DNA of 64,000 nt from GCA-2698665 sp047611265 (GCA_047611265.1 JBLFWM010000005.1:1-64000); one strand, 5' to 3'; shown: positions 17,227-25,544, counted from the first letter of the stretch. Numbers and translations are program-made. Notes: generated by a model from the letters alone, not told the origin.

Positions 17227-18690
17227 ATGGACTATAAAAGCTTAATATCAGAAAAATTAAAAGGCAATACGGATATATACCTAGTAGGCATGTTTACAGA
17301 TAAAAAACTATCTCACCTAAATAAATCTGTTAGTAATGCAACGCTGACGCTAATTAAGAAGTGTCTTGATAGCAATAACTTCACTGGTGATATTGGTGAT
17401 AATCGAACCTTTGATGACATAGAAAATAAATTTCAGATAATAGTTTTTGGTCTTGGTGCTAAAGATAAATTTGGACCTATTAATTTAAATCAATCACTAA
17501 ATTTAATTATAAAGAAAATACAAAAAACAAATACTAAGTTAATATCTTTAAATATAGACAATATTATATCTAAAAACCTTTCTATATCTCCTGAGTTTTT
17601 AGTCAGTTCAATTGAAAATGGCCTTTATAAATATTCTTATAAAAAAGATAAAGCAACTATGCATATAAAAAGATGTAATTTTGTCTCTAAACTCATAATC
17701 CCATCCAAGATATTAAATCAATCAATATTAGTAGGAAAGGCTATTTCAAATGGAATTAAGCTAGCAAAAGACTTGGGTAATACTCCACCCAATATATGTA
17801 CACCAACATATTTAAGTAATGAGGCGGTGAAACTTAAAAAAATTAATAAATTAATAAAAGTTACAGTTCTTGATGAAGCTAAAATGAAATCACTTGGTAT
17901 GGGCTCGTTGTTATCTGTATCACAAGGTAGTAAAGAGCCAGCAAAACTTGTTTCGATTGAATACATGCCATTAAAAAATAAAGCTCCTATAGTTTTAGTT
18001 GGTAAGGGCATTACTTTTGATACAGGAGGTATTTCTTTGAAACCACCTGGAAACATGGATGAAATGAAATTTGATATGTCTGGAGCAGGAAGCGTTATTG
18101 GTACAATGAGGGCATGTGCTGAAATGAATGTGAAAACAAATGTTGTTGGGATAATAGCATGTGCGGAAAATATGCCAGGAAGCCAAGCTACAAGACCAGG
18201 TGACGTTGTTACAAGCATGTCTGGAATTACAATTGAAATACTTAATACTGATGCTGAAGGAAGGTTAGTTCTATGTGATGCATTAACATATGCCAGAAAA
18301 TTTAAACCGAAATATATGGTGGATATGGCAACACTAACAGGAGCTGTTTTAGCTGGGCTAGGAAAATATCCGAGTGGTTTATTCTCGAACAGCGACAAAC
18401 TTGCTGAATTAATTAAAAAATCTGCTGACAAAACAGGGGATCGTGTCTGGCAATTACCCTTATATGATGACTATTTTGAAGAATTAAAGACAAATTTTGC
18501 TGATATACAGAATATTGGAGGAAGGTATGGTGGAGCAATAACTGCTGCTGCATTCCTGGCAAAATTTACAGAAGGTATTGACTGGGCTCACCTAGACATA
18601 GCAGGTACAGCCTGGGAAGTTGGTGACAACAAAGGGTCTACAGGACGACCAGTTAGTCTGTTAATTGACTTTATTTTATCAAATCAATAA
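17227..18690 (+). CDS. pepA: Leucyl aminopeptidase (M17)
   Basis: The 487 residues match PepA (503 in E. coli). The two-zinc active site lies in GKGITFDTGG (Lys260, Asp265) and NTDAEGRLVLCDAL (Asp342, Glu344, Arg346). The signature NTDAEGRL is intact. PepA removes N-terminal residues from peptides and in E. coli also binds DNA as a cofactor of Xer recombination at cer sites. An AAAGG ribosome binding site precedes ATG 17227. holC follows immediately. Confidence 0.95.
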   Translation: MDYKSLISEKLKGNTDIYLVGMFTDKKLSHLNKSVSNATLTLIKKCLDSNNFTGDIGDNRTFDDIENKFQIIVFGLGAKDKFGPINLNQSLNLIIKKIQKTNTKLISLNIDNIISKNLSISPEFLVSSIENGLYKYSYKKDKATMHIKRCNFVSKLIIPSKILNQSILVGKAISNGIKLAKDLGNTPPNICTPTYLSNEAVKLKKINKLIKVTVLDEAKMKSLGMGSLLSVSQGSKEPAKLVSIEYMPLKNKAPIVLVGKGITFDTGGISLKPPGNMDEMKFDMSGAGSVIGTMRACAEMNVKTNVVGIIACAENMPGSQATRPGDVVTSMSGITIEILNTDAEGRLVLCDALTYARKFKPKYMVDMATLTGAVLAGLGKYPSGLFSNSDKLAELIKKSADKTGDRVWQLPLYDDYFEELKTNFADIQNIGGRYGGAITAAAFLAKFTEGIDWAHLDIAGTAWEVGDNKGSTGRPVSLLIDFILSNQ

Positions 18691-18691
18691 A

Positions 18692-19126
18692 TTGAAAAAA
18701 AAAGCTTATTTTTATATATTAAATGAACAAGATGATATGAATTTATCAGTCTGTAAGATTATTAAAAAATATTATAACGATGGGCATAAAATTCTTGTTA
18801 AATTCAATGATCAAGAACTCATAGATAATATTGACAAGCTTCTATGGACTTTTGAACAACTCACTTTCATCCCACACTCAACAAATATTGAATATGACTG
18901 CGCCACCCCAGTACTTCTATATAAGGATGATTATAAGAATGATTCTATAATAAAAAAGGACTATAATGTCATACTGAACGTAGACACAGTATTAGACACT
19001 ACTGATGATGACCATGAAATTATAATAGAAATAGTTGGTCATGATGAAAAGAAGAAAACTATATCAAGAGAAAAGTACTTGTATTATAAAAAAAATAATC
19101 TCGATGTAAGGCATGAGAATTTATAG
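18692..19126 (+). CDS. holC: DNA polymerase III subunit chi
   Basis: Starting at TTG 18692, one base after the pepA stop, the 144-residue protein reads LKKKAYFYILNEQDD, matching the KxxFYIL start of HolC. A longer frame from TTG 18665 overlaps pepA and has an atypical N-terminus. Internal landmarks are CKIIKKYYNDGHKILVK, LLWTFEQLTFIPH and the closing ILNVDTVLD. Chi links the clamp loader (via psi) to SSB. The order pepA-holC-valS is the normal gammaproteobacterial arrangement. Low similarity to the family is usual for chi. Confidence 0.82.
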   Translation: MKKKAYFYILNEQDDMNLSVCKIIKKYYNDGHKILVKFNDQELIDNIDKLLWTFEQLTFIPHSTNIEYDCATPVLLYKDDYKNDSIIKKDYNVILNVDTVLDTTDDDHEIIIEIVGHDEKKKTISREKYLYYKKNNLDVRHENL

Positions 19127-21871
19127 ATGGATATAAAATACTCACCAAAAGATCTAGAGGCCTCTATATATAAAAAATGGACGGATAATGATTGTTTTTC
19201 CGCTAAAGATTTAAAGTCAAATTACTCTATTGTCCTCCCTCCCCCAAACGTAACAGGGACATTGCATATGGGTCATGCTTTTCAACATACAATTATAGAT
19301 ATATTAATCAGATATAATCGAATGTTAGGAAAAAGTGTCTTATGGCAGCCAGGAACTGACCATGCCGGAATAGCTACACAGCTAGTGGTAGAAAATAATC
19401 TTGCTAGAGAAGGAAAAACTAGACATGACATTGGAAGAAAAGCTTTAGTTGATGAAATATGGAAATGGAAAGAAAAATCAGGTAATACTATTATTTCTCA
19501 AACAAAAAGAATTGGTTCTTCAGCTGATTGGAATAGAAATAGGTTTACGATGGATGACGGTTTAAGTGACGCAGTTAAAAAAGTTTTCATTACACTCTAC
19601 AATGAAGGGGTTATCTATAGAGGCAATAGACTAATTAACTGGGATATAAAACTTCAAACTGCAATATCAGACTTAGAAGTTACTAATGTTGAGAAAATTG
19701 GTCACTTATATCATATAAAATATGAAATTGAAGACAGTGAAAAAACACTTACTGTTGCAACAACAAGGCCAGAAACATTATTTGGCGATACAGCAATTTG
19801 CGTTAATCCAAATGATGAACGCTATAAAGATCTTATAAATAAAAAAGCTAAATTACCATTAACGAACAGGTTAATTAAAATAATATCTGATGATTCTATC
19901 GATATGGACTTTGGTACAGGTTGCGTGAAGATAACTCCTGCTCATGACTTTAATGATTATAAGTTAGGTAAAAAACATAACTTGGAATTTATTAATATCC
20001 TAAATAAAGATGGTACTTTCAATAGTAATGTTGGAAATAAGTTCAAAGGAATAGGCATACATGAATCAAGAAAATTAATCTTAGCTGAACTAAAAAATAT
20101 AGGATTGTTAGGTAAAATTGAAGACTATAAAACCACTGTGCCTATGGGAGAAAGATCCGGAGAGATAATAGAGCCACTTCTTACAGATCAATGGTTTATG
20201 AAAATGGAAGATCTTGCTAAACCAGCAATAGATGCTGTAAAAAATTCAAATATAAAATTTGTACCTAAGAATTGGGAAAAAATATATTTTAACTGGCTAG
20301 ATAATATAGAAGACTGGTGTATAAGTAGGCAAATATGGTGGGGTCATAGAATACCAGCATGGTTTGATAAAGATAATAATATATACGTTGGTAATGATGA
20401 AGCTGAAATAAGAGAAAAATATAAAATTAATAAAGATGTTAAATTAACTCAAGACAATGATGTCTTGGATACTTGGTTTTCATCTGCGTTATGGCCATTT
20501 ACAACATTAGGTTGGCCAGAAAAAACTGAAGAACTAGAAAAATACTATCCTACCAGTGTACTGGTGACTGGATTTGACATAATATTTTTTTGGGTTGCAA
20601 GAATGGTTATGATGGGGATTAAATTTTTAGACAAAGTTCCATTTAAAACAATATACATACATGGTTTAGTGAGAGATTCTGAAGGGAAAAAGATGTCAAA
20701 ATCAGTTGGAAATGTAATAGACCCAATAGATATTATTGATGGTATAGAATTAGATAGTTTAACTAAAAAAAGAATTTCTAATTTAGTTCAACCTAAACTT
20801 GAAAACAAAATAATTAAAAAAACTAAAGATGAATTTCCTGATGGAATCAAACCTTATGGAGCAGATGCACTTAGATTTTGTTTTTGTGCATTAGGTTCGA
20901 CTGGAAGAGACATAAGTTTTGACTTAAAAAGGATTGAGGGATATAGAAACTTTTGCAATAAACTCTGGAATGCATCTAGATTTGTCTATATGACAACAGA
21001 TGGCTATAACTATGAAGACAGAATAAAATTTAATAATCTAACAACCTATGAAAAATTTATAATTATAAAGCTAGATGATTTGGTCACTGAATATAAAAAA
21101 CATTGCATATCATATAGATTTGACCTTATGGCTAACTCATTGTATAGCTTCATTTGGAATGAATATTGTGATTGGTTTGTTGAAATATCAAAAGTTGAGA
21201 TAGAGAATGGAAATGAATATACAAAAAATGTATTAATTTATACGCTTCAAATAATCTTAAAACTATGTCATCCAATAATTCCTTATATTACTGAAGAAAT
21301 ATGGAATGAAATGAATTCTCTTGGATATACAAAAGATCAAATACTCATGAATGCTAAATTTCCATCGCAACAAAAAATATTTAAAGATGCTTCCATAGAT
21401 ACGGAAGTTTCTTTATTGAAAGAATTTATAAATAAAATAAGAAAAACTCGTAGCGACTTAAATGTGCATCCTAAAATTGAAATAGATATATATTGTTTTT
21501 CTCAAGATGATTTAGTTAAAAAATTCTTAGATAATAATAATTCTATTATTTGCAGTCTTTTAAAAGTTAAAAATATATTTATAAACGAAGATTCTTTTGA
21601 TATTAATGAATGTATAACTGTTTCTTTAGAAAACCTTAAAATCTATATTCCTATTAAAAAAATAATTGATATAAAAACAGAAAAAGAGCGTCTTTTGAAA
21701 AGTATGATTAACTTACAGGTTAATTTATCAAAAATTGAAGCTAAGTTAAATAACAAAAATTTTATTGAAAAAGCTCCTTCAGAGATAATCCAAAGCAACT
21801 TTAATAAACAAAAATTCTTTGAAAAAGAGATAGCGTCTGTAAAAGATTTACTTGAATGCCTATCTGATTAA
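19127..21871 (+). CDS. valS: Valyl-tRNA synthetase
   Basis: The 914-residue class I synthetase has the HIGH motif as HMGH (47-50) after PPPNVTGTL and the KMSKS loop at 522-526 followed by VGNVIDP. Between them lies the CP1 editing domain (TTRPETLFGDTAI). DTWFSSALWPFTTLGWP is typical of ValRS. The C-terminal coiled-coil tRNA-binding arm (about 845-910) is present. It starts at the base after the holC stop, so pepA-holC-valS is probably one operon. The last 12 nt overlap the convergent regulator gene. Confidence 0.97.
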   Translation: MDIKYSPKDLEASIYKKWTDNDCFSAKDLKSNYSIVLPPPNVTGTLHMGHAFQHTIIDILIRYNRMLGKSVLWQPGTDHAGIATQLVVENNLAREGKTRHDIGRKALVDEIWKWKEKSGNTIISQTKRIGSSADWNRNRFTMDDGLSDAVKKVFITLYNEGVIYRGNRLINWDIKLQTAISDLEVTNVEKIGHLYHIKYEIEDSEKTLTVATTRPETLFGDTAICVNPNDERYKDLINKKAKLPLTNRLIKIISDDSIDMDFGTGCVKITPAHDFNDYKLGKKHNLEFINILNKDGTFNSNVGNKFKGIGIHESRKLILAELKNIGLLGKIEDYKTTVPMGERSGEIIEPLLTDQWFMKMEDLAKPAIDAVKNSNIKFVPKNWEKIYFNWLDNIEDWCISRQIWWGHRIPAWFDKDNNIYVGNDEAEIREKYKINKDVKLTQDNDVLDTWFSSALWPFTTLGWPEKTEELEKYYPTSVLVTGFDIIFFWVARMVMMGIKFLDKVPFKTIYIHGLVRDSEGKKMSKSVGNVIDPIDIIDGIELDSLTKKRISNLVQPKLENKIIKKTKDEFPDGIKPYGADALRFCFCALGSTGRDISFDLKRIEGYRNFCNKLWNASRFVYMTTDGYNYEDRIKFNNLTTYEKFIIIKLDDLVTEYKKHCISYRFDLMANSLYSFIWNEYCDWFVEISKVEIENGNEYTKNVLIYTLQIILKLCHPIIPYITEEIWNEMNSLGYTKDQILMNAKFPSQQKIFKDASIDTEVSLLKEFINKIRKTRSDLNVHPKIEIDIYCFSQDDLVKKFLDNNNSIICSLLKVKNIFINEDSFDINECITVSLENLKIYIPIKKIIDIKTEKERLLKSMINLQVNLSKIEAKLNNKNFIEKAPSEIIQSNFNKQKFFEKEIASVKDLLECLSD

Positions 21872-22807
21872 TCCATATAATCTTTCTAGAGTAAATCTGA
21901 AAGTGCTTAAATCTGGTGATATTACAGCCTTTACATCATCTGCAATTTGTCTATAATTTGAAGCTTGGCTGCCTATTAACACTATATTGTCTTTATGATC
22001 TGCTTGTGCTTTAAGTGTTTTAATTTCATATGATTTTCTAGCCATATCTCTTGGGTTATTTAAAGCTATCACCATTGTTCTTGCTGATATTTTTTTAGCC
22101 ATATATGTTAATTCATCATGAGCTATATTATTTCCAACATATGTAACATTCCAGCCTATGTTTTGAGCAACAATGGTATGCATTAATGTATCCAAGTTTT
22201 CATATTCAGATGTAAGAGAGCCTATTATTATTTTTGGTCCCTCTTCTTTCGAAGATCTGAATTTAGTATATAAATTGGACAAACAGTTTCTTATTGAAAT
22301 CTTAGAAAATTTTTCTTGGACACATCTGAGAGATCCCCTGCCACACTCATCATTTATATATGTATGAAGCGGCTTTAAGAATTCCATTAAAAAATCAGTT
22401 GTACTTAACATAGCTACTGCGTTTGATAGCGTAACATCTAATCTGTTTGAATCCATCGAATCTATCGCAGATGCAGCTTCATCAAATAGCTCCATGACGG
22501 TGCCAGTACTAGGTCTCTGGTAAGATCTTGTTGTGTTTGATTCATCACCCATAACAAGCTCAAATAAATCATCATATGATAATCGAGCAATATCTCCAAT
22601 TCTTCTTCCAGCATTAGTGGCCCTTTTTAGTAGAGTTAGTTTCTCTATATCATCATCTGTGTATAATCTACGATTTGTCTCTGTTCTTTGAGATATTACC
22701 GCGTTATATCTTCTTTCCCATGCCCTTATAACATCTGAGCTTATGCCAGTTCTTCTTCCAACAACCTGTATTAAGTGTCGTGGTTTCTTAGATAATTCTC
22801 CTTTCAC
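21860..22807 (-). CDS. MerR-type regulator with degenerate cobalamin-binding domain (LitR/CarH-like)
   Basis: The 315-residue protein starts at a GTG. Residues about 11-80 form a MerR helix-turn-helix (SSDVIRAWERRY, NRRLYTDDDIEKL). A four-helix bundle (about 105-180) and a Rossmann-like cobalamin-binding fold (about 190-315) follow, the architecture of the light sensors LitR and CarH. Key ligands are missing. The Trp-x9-Glu-His motif reads Cys155-x9-Glu-Lys166, and the Glu-x-His lower-axial motif reads Glu201-Tyr-Glu203. It may therefore not bind adenosylcobalamin in the usual way. It is expressed from a strong predicted promoter and diverges from a candidate small RNA that it may control. 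Confidence 0.85.
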   Translation of the reverse strand: MKGELSKKPRHLIQVVGRRTGISSDVIRAWERRYNAVISQRTETNRRLYTDDDIEKLTLLKRATNAGRRIGDIARLSYDDLFELVMGDESNTTRSYQRPSTGTVMELFDEAASAIDSMDSNRLDVTLSNAVAMLSTTDFLMEFLKPLHTYINDECGRGSLRCVQEKFSKISIRNCLSNLYTKFRSSKEEGPKIIIGSLTSEYENLDTLMHTIVAQNIGWNVTYVGNNIAHDELTYMAKKISARTMVIALNNPRDMARKSYEIKTLKAQADHKDNIVLIGSQASNYRQIADDVKAVISPDLSTFRFTLERLYGLIR

Positions 22808-22854
22808 CTTTTAAATATCCCTCTAATAATTTAATGTAATTTTTACTGTACCTT

Positions 22855-22883
22855 ATTATCATGTTTTTTATGACTTTTGTCAA
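22855..22883 (-). promoter_or_regulatory. Sigma-70-type promoter of the MerR-type regulator
   Basis: On the minus strand TTGACA (22883-22878) and GATAAT (22860-22855) are separated by exactly 17 bp. The -10 is preceded by T. Transcription would begin near 22848, leaving a leader of about 40 nt before GTG 22807. The -35 context GTTGACAAAAGT resembles the -35 context of the divergent small-RNA promoter. Confidence 0.7.
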
Positions 22884-22910
22884 CCTTTTGTTATGATATT
22901 AACAGACACG

Positions 22911-22927
22911 TACATAAATAATATGTA
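22911..22927. promoter_or_regulatory. Inverted repeat between divergent promoters, candidate operator
   Basis: TACAT and ATGTA form a 5-bp inverted repeat separated by AAATAAT, midway between the regulator promoter and the small-RNA promoter. Three AAGTAT hexamers (22930, 22948, 22961) lie beside it. These are plausible regulator-binding sites, but AT-rich sequence makes chance matches common. Confidence 0.3.
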
Positions 22928-22954
22928 TTAAGTATATTTTGTTCATAAAGTATG

Positions 22955-22986
22955 TTGACAAAGTATTTTTGTTATATTATTGTTAT
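22955..22986 (+). promoter_or_regulatory. Promoter of the candidate small RNA
   Basis: A consensus TTGACA (22955-22960) is followed by TATTGT after 17 bp (22978-22983) or by TGTTAT after 20 bp (22981-22986). Both -10 choices match four of six consensus bases. The longer spacing is the type that MerR-family activators correct by DNA distortion. No coding gene on the plus strand follows for more than 5 kb. Confidence 0.55.
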
Positions 22987-22989
22987 ATA

Positions 22990-23066
22990 CAAGATATAGA
23001 CAACTGTCATATCTCCACCCCTTTATACTAAAGGCCGAATTATACCCCCTTTCGGCCTTTTTTTTT
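22990..23066 (+). ncRNA. Candidate small regulatory RNA, about 77 nt
   Basis: A promoter (22955-22986) and an intrinsic terminator (23031-23066) bracket a short stretch with no ORF. The predicted RNA begins with a hairpin (22993-23013: GATAT-A-GAC, loop AACT, GTC-ATATC), continues through the C-rich single strand CTCCACCCC (23013-23021), and ends in a GC-rich hairpin with a T run. A 5' hairpin, an unpaired C-rich seed and a terminator form the usual design of Hfq-type small RNAs. The C-rich part could pair with purine-rich ribosome binding sites. It matches no small RNA family I know. The next plus-strand gene is at 28633, so it is not a leader. Confidence 0.6.
23031..23066 (+). terminator. 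Rho-independent terminator, rightward
   Basis: AAGGCCGAA (23031-23039) pairs perfectly with TTCGGCCTT (23051-23059) around an 11-nt C-rich loop, and nine T residues follow. On the minus strand no T run follows the stem, so it acts rightward and ends the small RNA. Confidence 0.9.
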
Positions 23067-23106
23067 AAAAAGATTTTGACATGCTCTCAACTTTTATAAA
23101 AATACA

Positions 23107-23559
23107 TTAGAAAAATGGATCATATCCCCATTGAAGGAGACCTTGACGCTGTTTTGGTCGACATGCATAGTCATTTTTGGAGCAATTTTTTTTAATACCA
23201 CCCTTATGTCTAGGGCCAAAAGATTTCCAACGCATTATTTGAATCTTGTCAATATGAGGTAATCTCCTACCCATTGAATAACGACAATACCATTGAAACC
23301 AACCAATAGGATCTTCAGTGAAGATCCAGCCTTTGCTAACCCAATGCTCAATTGATAACCCTGATTTAATATTAAAATAATTCATATTTACATCAAACTT
23401 GTCTACGCTAATTTTGGCATTTTTAAACCAAGATTTTGGAAATTCAAGAAAATCATTTTTAAAATAGTATCCACCAAAAACACCAAGACCTAACATCTCT
23501 TTTGGAGATAAATCTGGAGTAAATATTTTATTATAATCAATATCGGTGATTTTTTTCAT
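23107..23559 (-). CDS. Conserved-looking protein of unknown function, Trp/Cys-rich C-terminus
   Basis: I cannot assign a function to this 150-residue protein. The C-terminal half is rich in Trp, Arg and Cys: GWFQWYCRYSMGRR, a run KIQIMRWKSFGPRHKG, then two cysteines in NCSKNDYAC and RPKQRQGLLQWGYD. That density of aromatic and basic residues suggests a conserved family and perhaps a nucleic-acid or metal-binding role, but no catalytic motif is recognisable. Its ATG overlaps the HAD gene stop by 4 nt, so the two are translationally coupled. Confidence 0.6.
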   Translation of the reverse strand: MKKITDIDYNKIFTPDLSPKEMLGLGVFGGYYFKNDFLEFPKSWFKNAKISVDKFDVNMNYFNIKSGLSIEHWVSKGWIFTEDPIGWFQWYCRYSMGRRLPHIDKIQIMRWKSFGPRHKGGIKKNCSKNDYACRPKQRQGLLQWGYDPFF

Positions 23560-24143
23560 CTAAATGGTTTGTAATGTTTTTCATTGGCTATATTAAGCAT
23601 TTCATAATCACCTCTGCTATTACCATATGCATAAATATAGGTATAGTCAGATAAATTATATTTATTTAATATTCTTTTAACTTTTTCAGGACCATGACAA
23701 TTATTAGATAACAGGCTTCCCGTGATTTTACCATTAACTATTTCAAGTTCTGACGCAATCAAAGTAAAATTATTAAAATCACACCAATCTTGTAACCATA
23801 GATTTATTGATGCTGAAACAACCACAATTGTATGTCCTTGAGTTTTATGCCAATCTAATCTATCTAAAGCTTTTTTTCTAATAAGTTTATCGATAATGCT
23901 AGAAGAAAATAATTTTGCTTTATTTTTAAAATTTACTTCACTTATACCTTTAAAGAAGTAAGTTATTATTATTTTTTTAATATAATTATTACTCAATATA
24001 TTTAGCTTATAAAGCATCAGTAATGGAGACAATATTATTATACCCATAATATATTTTAAATCTCCAGCAAAAAATCTTATAAATTTAATTGTACTATCTT
24101 CCTTGGTTATGGTTCCGTCAAAGTCAAAAAAAGCTATTTTCAT
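23556..24143 (-). CDS. HAD-superfamily (type IB) phosphatase
   Basis: The 195-residue protein has HAD motif I FFDFDGT with Asp7 and Asp9, motif II SASIN near residue 110, a motif III lysine in GPEKVKRIL, and motif IV GNSRGDYEML. The helical cap between motifs I and II marks class IB, as in phosphoserine phosphatase-like and acyl-phosphate-type enzymes. The substrate is unknown. The gene sits one base after an SDR gene and overlaps the next orphan, so the three probably act in one pathway. Confidence 0.8.
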   Translation of the reverse strand: MKIAFFDFDGTITKEDSTIKFIRFFAGDLKYIMGIIILSPLLMLYKLNILSNNYIKKIIITYFFKGISEVNFKNKAKLFSSSIIDKLIRKKALDRLDWHKTQGHTIVVVSASINLWLQDWCDFNNFTLIASELEIVNGKITGSLLSNNCHGPEKVKRILNKYNLSDYTYIYAYGNSRGDYEMLNIANEKHYKPFR

Positions 24144-24144
24144 A

Positions 24145-24876
24145 CTAAATATTTAATTTTTTAAAAAGTGACTCTGGTAATATCTTGATAATGAACATAA
24201 TTATTCTCCAAATATAACTAGAATATATAATACTTTTCTTTTCTTGTTGAGCCATAAATATTTTTTTAGCAAGTTGCTTAGAATCTATCACTAATAACTT
24301 TGGTAATCTGTTCTTAGGATTTTTTTTTGTTTGAACATATCCTGATATTACGGTTAATACATCTACTTTTGACTTATCAAGTTTATTCCTCAATCCACTT
24401 AAATATGTAATTAGAGCTGCTTTAGAACTCCCATATATATAATTTTTTGCCCTTCCTCTTACTCCAGATACCGATGCAATACCAACAATGAACCCTGATT
24501 TATATTGATAAAACTCTTCTGATATTATATTTAGTAATGAAACAGCTCCTGCATAATTTACATTGATAGCATTAGCGCTTTCCTTCCAACTAGTCATAAC
24601 TGAGAGAGGGTCAGGATAATACCCAGCTGCATAAATTACCCCAATTGGCTTTATGGTCATGGACTCATAAAATTTCTGATGTGAAACAAAATCAGTTACA
24701 TCTAGATTAAATAAGGTTACTTTAATACTAAAAGTTCTTTCAAGATAATCTGCTTCATCTCGCATATCATTAATTGATCGACCAGCTAAATATAAGTTAT
24801 ATTGATTGCTAGCATATAACTTTGCAAGTTCAATACCAAGCTCACTTTTTGCACCTATTATTAATACATATTTCAT
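24145..24876 (-). CDS. Short-chain dehydrogenase/reductase
   Basis: The 243 residues have an SDR Rossmann fold with the nucleotide loop GAKSELG (8-14), AGR at 31-33 favouring NADP, NVNYAG, the catalytic Ser in GIASVSG and the YxxxK pair in YIYGSSK. The C-terminal 30 residues are hydrophobic (IIMFIIKILPESLF), suggesting membrane association. That resembles SDRs that reduce lipid-linked sugars, such as DprE2, but no DprE1 partner lies in the window. The substrate is therefore open. Confidence 0.8.
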   Translation of the reverse strand: MKYVLIIGAKSELGIELAKLYASNQYNLYLAGRSINDMRDEADYLERTFSIKVTLFNLDVTDFVSHQKFYESMTIKPIGVIYAAGYYPDPLSVMTSWKESANAINVNYAGAVSLLNIISEEFYQYKSGFIVGIASVSGVRGRAKNYIYGSSKAALITYLSGLRNKLDKSKVDVLTVISGYVQTKKNPKNRLPKLLVIDSKQLAKKIFMAQQEKKSIIYSSYIWRIIMFIIKILPESLFKKLNI

Positions 24877-24887
24877 ATTAATATATT

Positions 24888-25178
24888 TTACACACAGCCT
24901 GTTGGTTTAGGTAATCCACCATATTTTGCTATTTTTTTCATTGGGCCAGACTCAAAAACTTCATATAATTCTTTTGCTTTTCTATCCATACCAAACTCTT
25001 TTGCAAATACTCTAACCGCTGGCACCGTACCTGTTGCATTAAACATTTCACGTGCTTTCATGATATATTTTTCTACTTCATCGGTAATTTCAAAACCATC
25101 TTCTATAGCCATCTGATTCATTATCTCAGTCGACCAATCACTCGTGTTTATTAAAAATCCATCTGCATCTCTATTCAT
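24888..25178 (-). CDS. TusE/DsrC-family sulfur carrier
   Basis: The 96-residue protein matches TusE/DsrC: DADGFLINTSDWSTEIM, an AR-rich middle helix, and the C-terminal PKPTGCV with the conserved penultimate cysteine. DsrC proteins of sulfur oxidisers carry a second cysteine about ten residues earlier; here that position is not Cys, so the TusE type is favoured. TusE passes persulfide sulfur to MnmA for tRNA 2-thiouridine. TusBCD is absent from the window. It follows an ArsC-like reductase. Confidence 0.82.
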   Translation of the reverse strand: MNRDADGFLINTSDWSTEIMNQMAIEDGFEITDEVEKYIMKAREMFNATGTVPAVRVFAKEFGMDRKAKELYEVFESGPMKKIAKYGGLPKPTGCV

Positions 25179-25199
25179 TACTTTACCTCTATTGTTAAT

Positions 25200-25544
25200 T
25201 TATATGATATCTAATACTTTTTCTGGCGGCCTACCCAATATAGCCCTATTATCACTAACTACTATAGGTCTTTCAATAAGTTTAGGGTATTTAATCAATA
25301 GACTGAATACTTCATCATCATTAAGGTCTTTACTTTTATAACTTTTGAATTCTTCTTCTTGCTGTCTAACAAGCTCTATAGGTTTAATACCTAACATTTT
25401 TACTATATTTTTTATTTCTTTCTCTGTTATGTCTTCTTGCAGGTAAAGTTTTATTGTAGGGTTTATATTTTTATCTTTAATGTATTCTAGGGTCTTTCTT
25501 GATTTACTGCATTTTGGATTATGATAAATCACGATACTTTTCAT
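25200..25544 (-). CDS. ArsC-family reductase
   Basis: Starting at ATG 25544, which overlaps the guaA stop as TAATG, the protein has 114 residues and its catalytic Cys falls at position 12 (YHNPKCSKS), as in E. coli ArsC. A start at 25553 would add three residues. The C-terminal LIERPIVV and GRPPEKVL supply the conserved arginines. ArsC enzymes reduce arsenate with glutaredoxin. Many single chromosomal copies are of uncertain role, and no arsB or acr3 exporter is adjacent. Confidence 0.85.
   Translation of the reverse strand: MKSIVIYHNPKCSKSRKTLEYIKDKNINPTIKLYLQEDITEKEIKNIVKMLGIKPIELVRQQEEEFKSYKSKDLNDDEVFSLLIKYPKLIERPIVVSDNRAILGRPPEKVLDII

Noticed and set aside
17718..18431. 237-codon minus-strand frame inside pepA
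   Set aside because: It lies entirely antisense to a well-supported enzyme with intact catalytic motifs and shows no protein-family signature; it is a shadow of codon usage.
21550..21562. AGTCTTTTAA inside valS, matching part of the 17-bp repeat
   Set aside because: Only ten bases match, it lies within a conserved coding region and no gene ends there; chance in AT-rich DNA.
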